Source: Cylicocyclus nassatus
Taxonomy: Eukaryota; Nematoda; Chromadorea; Rhabditida; Strongylidae
Assembly: GCA_958299035.1 (NCBI GenBank)
Contig: CATQJL010000305.1
Span: 33,493,733 to 33,557,732 of the forward strand
Reading direction: 5' to 3'
Length of the DNA stretch: 64,000 nt
The translations under genes and the position numbers were made by a program. This document shows, piece after piece, positions 58,008 through 64,000 of this stretch. The notes beneath the pieces were generated by a model. It saw nothing but the letters and a program-made list of their open reading frames with translations. It did no database searches and was not told the DNA's origin. Position 1 is the first letter of the stretch; every line of letters begins with the position of its first letter.

Positions 58008-58589
58008 TGTTTTGTTATGTGTTCTCTTACGTATTAACAGGAGATTCGTGATAAAGAGGGCAGTTCAGATTATGCGTCATACGAAATATAACTGCGATAT
58101 ATGAATTATCAATGATATGCAGAGAAACACCCCGCCACGCCGAGAGAGTAATGATGCGCGCATGCACTCAATAAGGATCCATATGGTTTGCATAAGCGAC
58201 GTAAACTGTTTACGGTCGTAGTCAGTTTTCGGACTATATGCACTTTATGTGCAAATTATTGAGCTTGCTTTGAAAGGAAAGCAAATGTGGACAATGTCGG
58301 CAACAATCGTCAAAGATCACCTCATCAATCACAAAGGGCATGCAATAAGCGATCAACTGCGTCTCATTTACAGAGCTCAAACAACAACGGTTTGAAACAT
58401 CGTGCCAGACTACCAAATTAGTGTAAATGTCTGGCCCTCAGATGCTTACATAATTCGAAAAATTGCCACCCTATTTTGCTTCCTAGCCCGCCTAATGCTT
58501 CTTACAATCAGAATTAGTTTTCGAGAAGAACGTTATGATTTCAGAAGCAATATGAAGTTTAGTTGAAAATAGGGTAATATAATCTATCA

Positions 58590-59310
58590 CTTTTACGGAA
58601 ATTCCTTGGAACCTCACTTTGAGTGCTTTTACTTTGTGAAATTATTTCCTTTGCCTCTGGAAACAAAACAAACGGAGGGAGTCACGTCTTTTTGGGAGAA
58701 AAGAATCAGTCAATTCATGCGGCAGTACTTTGCTAAATCTATAGGAACATTGTGCTAAATGTTTAGAATTGAATGCTGAACTTCACAAAAACCTGCGAAA
58801 AACTTACTTTTGGGTGCTTCTACATTGTGAGAATATTGTTTTTGCATTTAAAAACAAATGAGCAGAGGGAGCTTTGTCTGCTGAAAGGAAAGACCCGAGG
58901 ACTCCACACAGGAACACACTTTTGGCAACTAGATTTTGGTAGAAGCGGCCAAAGTGGATATCAAGTAAGTTCTTGTGAGATTGTCAGATGTCAAATTTCA
59001 CGGAAACTTGTTGAACATTCGATTTGGGTGCATATACTTTGTGAAATTAATACTTTTACCAATGAAAACAATATAGCAGAGAAAGCTTGTCTTATGGGAA
59101 GAAATTACTCAGTGAGTCTATGCGACAGGACATTTTGATATGATACTCTACCTTCCAGCTCTGAATCTCACAAGAACTTGCTTAATATCCACTTTGGTCG
59201 CTTCTACTTTGCGAAAATCATACTTCTGCTCCTAAAAGCAGAAGAAGCAAGTTAGGCTTGTCTTGGGGGATGGGCCCAGAGGCTCCATGCGGCAGGGCAT
59301 TTGCTAAGAT
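58590..59310. repeat. Diverged tandem repeat, four units of about 180 bp
   Basis: Each unit reads in order: a cac..gaaactt block, a tttgggtgct(t)ctactttgtgaaa block, a run of aaaaca..gcagaggga, then a ggac/ggcc..tccatgcggca block and ttgctaa. Units start near 58600, 58785, 58995 and 59165. An open frame across them (58773-59138) is a by-product. Confidence 0.55.
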
Positions 59311-59348
59311 TGTCCAAGAAGCTTTAAGCGAGCTTTGGTCTTGCTTAA

Positions 59349-59713
59349 AGGCAGCGTCCAGGCAAAGCTGGACCTATGGGGCCCTTACGTGGAAAGTAAT
59401 CTTGAGGCCCTAAATAAGGATCTGCCAAGCGGCAGTTCAGATAGTGGACTCACGGCTAAGATAGTGAGCTTCAAACTATGTCCCGTGATCGTATTCGCAT
59501 GGATTCGTGCCGCTTTCGAGCGAGGATCCACGCGAAACTGATGTGCCGAGCCATGAAACCATGCGAATATGATCACGGGGCACAGTTTGGAGCCCAATAT
59601 CTTGGCCGTGAGTGCACTATCTGAACTGCCGTTTGGGCAGAGTCTTATTTGAGACCTCAAGATTACTTTCCACGTGAGAGCCCCATAGGTCCAGATTTGG
59701 CTGGACGCTGCCT
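59349..59713. mobile_element. TTAA-bounded foldback MITE, family B copy 3
   Basis: Intact TTAA on both sides (59345-59348 and 59714-59717). Ends AGGCAGCGTCCAGGCAAA and its reverse complement; the interior palindromes match 2227-2574 and 6926-7280. This is the best-preserved copy and defines the target site. Confidence 0.85.
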
Positions 59714-59738
59714 TTAAGAATTGTCCGTTTCTTGGCGA

Positions 59739-60530
59739 GACATTATAAGAAGAGTATAGGACTGTGCGTGGTCGCGAAGATCGATGTGTTTGCGGCCGTT
59801 GCAGTTCCTGAGTGTCAGTCTGATCGGGTTAAATCAGCTGTTCTACATAAATGACTGCTGAGGTGATTCCCATGTTTAGGAGCTCTAGTATCTGGGTAGG
59901 ATGTTTCCAAGAAGAACAGCGTAGATGATTTCGGGAATTACTCATTGTTAAAAGTTTCCTTGAGAGCATGATCTTGTTTCCACTACTACTTACATTGCGC
60001 CAAAGATCGTTGAAATGCACGCAGACAGTTATCAGTGTACCTGCCTCAGCCCACTTACTAGCGAATCGTAGGGTCGCTACTGCCGCTGGACATTTTTGCC
60101 AAGAATTCCTAATTTTTGAGAAAGCTTTGAGCCTTGGTCAGAGCTTTAAGAAATGACTTTGTAAGACATTATAAGGAAAGTATAAGGTCGTGCATAATCG
60201 CGAAGGCCGGTGTGTTTGCGGCCATTGCGCAGTTCCTGAGAGTCAGTCTAATTTTCGTAAAACAGCTGTTCTACATAGGTGACTGCTGAGGTGATTCCCA
60301 TGTTTAGGACATATTTTATCTGGGGTCGGGTATTTGCAAGAAGAACAGCGTAGATGTTGTCAAAATTGTCGGAATTTTCCTTGAGAGCTTGATCTTGCCT
60401 TTACTCTTATTTGAACTGCGCCAAAGATCGTTGAGGAAATGGTAATTTAGTTCTTTGTTATTCTTGGTTGCACGCAGACACATACTAACGTATCTGCCCC
60501 AACCCACTTACTAGCGACCCGTAAGGTTGT
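59739..60530. repeat. Tandem duplication of a unit of about 425 bp
   Basis: Copy 1 (from GACATTATAAGAAGAGTATA at 59739) and copy 2 (from GACATTATAAGGAAAGTATA at 60164) align along most of their length, with shared blocks ACTGCTGAGGTGATTCCCAT, AAGAAGAACAGCGTAGATG and GCGCCAAAGATCGTTGA. No gene is recognised in either; similarity is about 80-85 percent by eye. Confidence 0.7.
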
Positions 60531-60706
60531 CTAAAGTGCTCTGAACAATCGGTTCAACTAGAAAGCGCTTAGTCATTGCGCCGAAGTGGGGGCATATGCG
60601 TATGCTTGTTACCAGCACACTGAATCAACTGATGAAGCCTCTTTCAGCTTTAGTTGTAACCGATAAACGAAACGGCTTTGTAATGATATTTTTGACATAA
60701 TTCATT

Positions 60707-60894
60707 CATTCTATGGCTAGGAGACGCGAGACCGCATTGCACATAATGTCTAAACAAGCCTGATCGTAAACTTAGCAGGTTTATACTTGGTATTTATCTC
60801 CTCCAGGTTTATTACTCCTTAGAAACAGGAAAGACAATCTCAAACTTGTTAAGACAATGTCCGCAATGCGGTTTCGCGTCCTAGTCATAGAATA
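60707..60894. mobile_element. MITE, family F copy 2
   Basis: Inverted arms ATTCTATGGCTAGGAGACGC...CCGCATTGC and the reverse complement of ATTCTATGACTAGGACGCG...CCGCATTGC. About 190 bases, AT-rich loop. Confidence 0.7.
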
Positions 60895-61021
60895 GGTGAT
60901 AGTCTAGTTAGTAATTACTCTTTGTTACAATTTATACGCTTTGAAAAGAAGCAATGAATTCCATGGCATTCTCATAAAAAGAGGATCTCTTACGAGCTAA
61001 AGCTTTTATATCTATCGTTTA

Positions 61022-61196
61022 TTCTATAATTAAGACACGTAACCGCTTTGCACGCGTTGTCCAAACAATGGACATTGTGATTAACTAGTTTATACTGGTG
61101 ATCTAACTCATATAATAGGATCATTTGCTACTCTAAGCAGGAAAGATCAAGTTCAAACTTGTTTAGACAACATGTGAAAGGCGGTTTCGAGAATAC
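61022..61196. mobile_element. MITE, family F copy 3
   Basis: Diverged copy of 60707-60894. Arms share ACCGC..TTGCAC..GTTGTC.AAACAA, inverted at ACTTGTTTAGACAAC...GGCGGT. Confidence 0.55.
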
Positions 61197-62519
61197 ATAA
61201 AGGGGAAAATGTGTCCCTACCTTTCACCCCTAGGGCGGAACACAGCTGACCTCCTTCACCACGGCCGACAAAAAAAACTGGAAGGAGACTAAAAAAGATT
61301 TTCAAGCAAAATTCAAGAATTATAGGCATTATTCAGTTTACTAATATCATAATATCAAATATTGTTCTCATGATTCTCAAGCATTTAATTTCACTTCACT
61401 CAAGAAGTACATCGGAAAAGTTGTCGCCTGTTGCACACTTTTTAAAAACGAAAAAGCTTCGGAAAAACTCATTCTTTTTATCACAGGATAAGCTGTTTAA
61501 CCAGATAGCTGATTTCGTGAAGAGTCATTGACTGATTCTATAAAGATGTTTCCATTTTTGTTATAATTTATAGACTCTGACAGAAGGTCGTAGCTTCTGA
61601 GTACGAAAGGATGCCACCGAAAGTGCTTATTGCATTGAAGACTTAAAGTAATTAGGGTCACTCTTGCTTTTAGAATGCCAGAACTACAAGGCTGTAGTTT
61701 TTGACAATTCGCCTACTTGGACGATGGCAGGACAAAGGACAGCCAGAAATATGTTTTCCATGTTGAAGCACTGCATAAGAACCCGATGACAACTGCATAT
61801 AATCTTTTGTTTTCCATCAAGAGTAAAGAGGAGTGAAACTTTAATGATCTCAGAAAGAAAAATCCATAATTTATACCATTTAGCCTTCGAGATTATATAA
61901 TCACTAAAATCTAAACAAAACAAAACAAACAAACAAGCATGATAAGCCTTCAGTTCCTTAGAAAAACGTAAACAAATCATTAAATAGATAGAGGGACCCA
62001 ACAAATCGCCGCAAAAAGTAGTCTATTATCCGCGCAGGGGTCGAAAACATACGTGTGCAAAGTTTCAGCTGAATAGGTTGAGCGGCGCGCGTTTCTATAA
62101 CGCACATGGCCTCCAAACTCTTCCCAAGCCTTTTCGTCGTTTCTTAAAAGTGCTGCTTTTTCGTCCCGATTCTCACTTTTTGATTTCCCCTTTTTTATCA
62201 GGCAAAACTCAATATTTAAGGTTTGAACCCGGTTGGGCTATGATTACACTGATGTGAATTGGAACAACATGACAAATGGTGACGAACATTGGCTCAGCCC
62301 CTCCCCCCCCCCCCCCACCCCTCCCCCCGTAAACGCACCTTGACAGCGGCGGCCGTCATCTCTCAGGCCCCCTCTCCCCGGCTCCCCGGCAATCTACTCC
62401 CTTCACTTGGAGGGCCATGTTCTCCTTTGCACACTTGTGTTTTTCGAGTCCCCCTTGTCAGTCACAAATTGATGATATTGCCGCACACTAGCAATCAACT
62501 TGTACAATATTTTTTGGAT
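61197..62519. other. Intergenic stretch downstream of the secreted-protein gene
   Basis: AT-rich, with a C-rich tract at about 62299-62327. No supported exon. The minus-strand open stretch 62004-61684 is cysteine- and leucine-rich without splice support. Confidence 0.4.
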
Positions 62520-63293
62520 TCAATGTTTGGCGGGATGATATATGCAAAAATAAACCGGAAGTGGTGACTCGTCATATCCTTTATATCTACTGCAGCCAAG
62601 TTCATATCCGTCTCGAATTTTTTCTTTGATTCGGATTGAGCCGTAAACTGGCCTCCCATTTTCATCATGTGGGTGGTATCTACTGAAAAAAATCTGAATC
62701 TAAAGCTTATTACGAAAAGTTTTAGCGAAAGCAACTCACATGTTGGTGAGGATCACCGTGAAGTCAGTTGAATGAAAGTATTGTTCCATTTCGCTACTAA
62801 CATTTTCTTGCACAGCGCCGAGGTCATTGGTACGGATTTTGTTGAGTACAGAATAAATCCTTTCTTCAGTTTTGCAGTTATATATCTAAATGTTATCTTT
62901 GTGCAACACATAACGAAGGAAAAGCAATTTGTGATGATACACGGTCAACGATCTACATGTTGTATGTACTGCAACAGATGTAGCAGATATACTACTTTAA
63001 GCAATTGAATCCAATTGAGAGTCTGTAAGAAGGTCCAATATTAGTTCTAAAATTTTACCTTTTTTTTATGTGTGATATTCAAACGATCATCGAGATTTCG
63101 TGCTTTAAACACGAGCCACTTCCTTTCAGTATTGCTCAGAGCGCTTGTGTCTTTGTCTTTCTCGCATAGATTGATGATATCTGGAGACGGTCCCTCGAGA
63201 GCGGCAATCGACAAAAACTAAAATGTAAACGAATCGTGGCATAATGCTGGTAACATAACTTACGCAAAAAAGAAAGCAGTTTACGCTCAACAT
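62520..63293 (-). CDS. Small secreted protein, possibly divergent CAP/ASP type
   Basis: Four exons join in phase to 165 residues: 63293-63264, 63217-63059, 62885-62740 and 62682-62520. All junctions are GT..AG. The start is the ATG that opens a short hydrophobic signal peptide (MLSVNCFLFCFLSIA), split by intron 1. The mature part has four cysteines, in INLCEK, IYNCKTEE, ELGCSRY and VYFCIYHPA, and two N-glycosylation sequons (NIT, NVS). The order of an LSNTERKW...KARN block, then YNCKTEE, then a final ELGC...FCIYHPA block recalls nematode CAP proteins (ASPs). Those have a T-D-E-R...HN-R start, a Y-x-C-x-x-E strand and a GC...VC-x-Y-x-P end. The CAP histidine/glutamate site and the GEN/HxxW signatures are absent and the protein is short, so the assignment is tentative. 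A 27-base extra exon (63016-62990) between exons 2 and 3 is possible. A MITE lies about 60 bases upstream. Confidence 0.7.
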
Positions 63294-63355
63294 GCCTGTT
63301 TTTTTTAGCTTGAACGGTCTGCTTTTATCGCTTACAGATAAAATAGAGTGTACTT

Positions 63356-63585
63356 TACATACAATCGAGTAGATTACGCTAAATCTAGTGTGCCTGCACT
63401 GAAGGTGAAATGCGGTAAAAATTTGCGCGTGAACAAATAGCTGCGTCCGTGACGCAGGCCAATTGCGCGCGCAAAAGGCTGGCATTACAGGCGTGCCTAG
63501 TTGTTCACGCGCAAATTTTACCACATTTCAGCTTCATTGCAAGCACACTAGATTTAGCGGAAAATCCACTCAATTGTACATGAAA
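63356..63585. mobile_element. Foldback MITE upstream of the secreted-protein gene
   Basis: Arms of about 90 bases: GCTAAATCTAGTGTGCCTGC, then GAAATGCGGTAAAAATTTGC at the left, mirrored at 63508-63560. The loop is GC-rich. ACAT occurs on both sides and may be a short target duplication. Confidence 0.75.
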
Positions 63586-64000
63586 GCAGCGATTCAAATT
63601 TTGTTTAAAAAATGCCTAAAACGTCACCCGAAGTGCATTTTCGGAGTTTAAACTCTTGAATACAGAGCAACAATGGAGGCTGGGGTCACGCTGTTTTACA
63701 TTGTAAATAAAGCTTCTCATCATTACGTAGCTAACACATAGTAAAATATAATAATGCTGTGGCTGAAATTTTTTTTGGGGCTAAAAGTTACGAAACACTT
63801 TTTGTTAGTTGAATATTCGAAGTTGTCACCTTTTTTGCTTTTTTTTGTGTTGTGGTTTGTCGATGACTAGGGCACATACAGATACAAAATTTCAGTTCTA
63901 CTTTGGTTCTACACTCAAAGGTCTTCAATACAAAATACATACGTCAAACTAGCGCGTGACTGTGTTGTCAATTCCAGCTGTACTTTTTTTTCAAGTTAGC
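63586..64000. other. Right-edge region, nothing recognised
   Basis: AT-rich with no supported gene. Confidence 0.4.

Noticed and set aside
58773..59138. A 121-codon open frame
   Set aside because: It spans units of a diverged tandem repeat, and its peptide shows no domain.
62990..63016. Extra 27-base exon in the secreted-protein gene
   Set aside because: In phase and bounded by AG and GT, but not needed; both flanking exons join directly in phase 0.
1..64000. tRNA and rRNA genes
   Set aside because: I looked for GGTTCGAATCC-type T-arms with paired stems and for conserved rRNA blocks and found none; a covariance scan would be decisive.

Overview
The window looks like nuclear DNA of a nematode, probably a clade V (rhabditid/strongylid-type) worm. 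The support is many GT..AG introns of 39-60 bases with TTTCAG-like acceptors, a compact two-gene cluster that looks like a trans-spliced operon, a few multi-kilobase introns, an AT-rich background and a dense load of short inverted-repeat transposons. I see no prokaryotic features, rRNA, tRNA or CRISPR array.

Layout. 1-7.3 kb is mostly transposon debris: a 160-bp foldback, three TTAA-bounded elements joined end to end (1465-2574), two further members of that group, and a large foldback at 5.5-6.5 kb. On the minus strand at 8056-8261 lies the first coding exon of a mitochondrial inner-membrane peptidase subunit 2 (IMMP2L-like); its other exons were not found. 8.5-11.3 kb holds a second TTAA-type element and a Mutator-like element with a 9-bp target duplication. 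At 11921-13339 is a complete seven-exon ALYREF mRNA-export adaptor gene. It is followed closely by a ten-exon ZDHHC6-type palmitoyltransferase (13674-26640) whose introns hold a hAT MITE, a foldback and a Tc1/mariner-type element. At 27488-42339 is an eight-exon gene for a 271-residue protein resembling the ETX/MTX2 (aerolysin-fold) family.

43-58 kb is a transposon graveyard. A second hAT MITE is followed by a nested structure. A decayed BEL/Pao retrotransposon (LTRs 47353-47519 and 56773-56935, pol on the minus strand) sits inside an old Harbinger-like element. Two adjacent Harbinger-like elements bounded by TAA (47915-52231 and 52235-53458) then sit inside the retrotransposon. The larger one carries an unrecognised intron-rich gene on the minus strand (about 49.27-51.24 kb) and a 21-bp minisatellite. 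58.5-61.2 kb holds diverged tandem repeats, a further TTAA element and small MITEs. At 62520-63293 on the minus strand is a complete four-exon gene for a small secreted protein with weak resemblance to nematode CAP/ASP proteins.

The recognisable host genes cover mRNA export (ALYREF), ER protein S-acylation (ZDHHC6), mitochondrial precursor processing (IMMP2L), and two likely lineage-specific proteins. Only ALYREF and ZDHHC6 look co-transcribed. Exon joins were worked out by reading phase and splice signals by eye. They should be good to the base where phase is conserved, but no transcript evidence was available.
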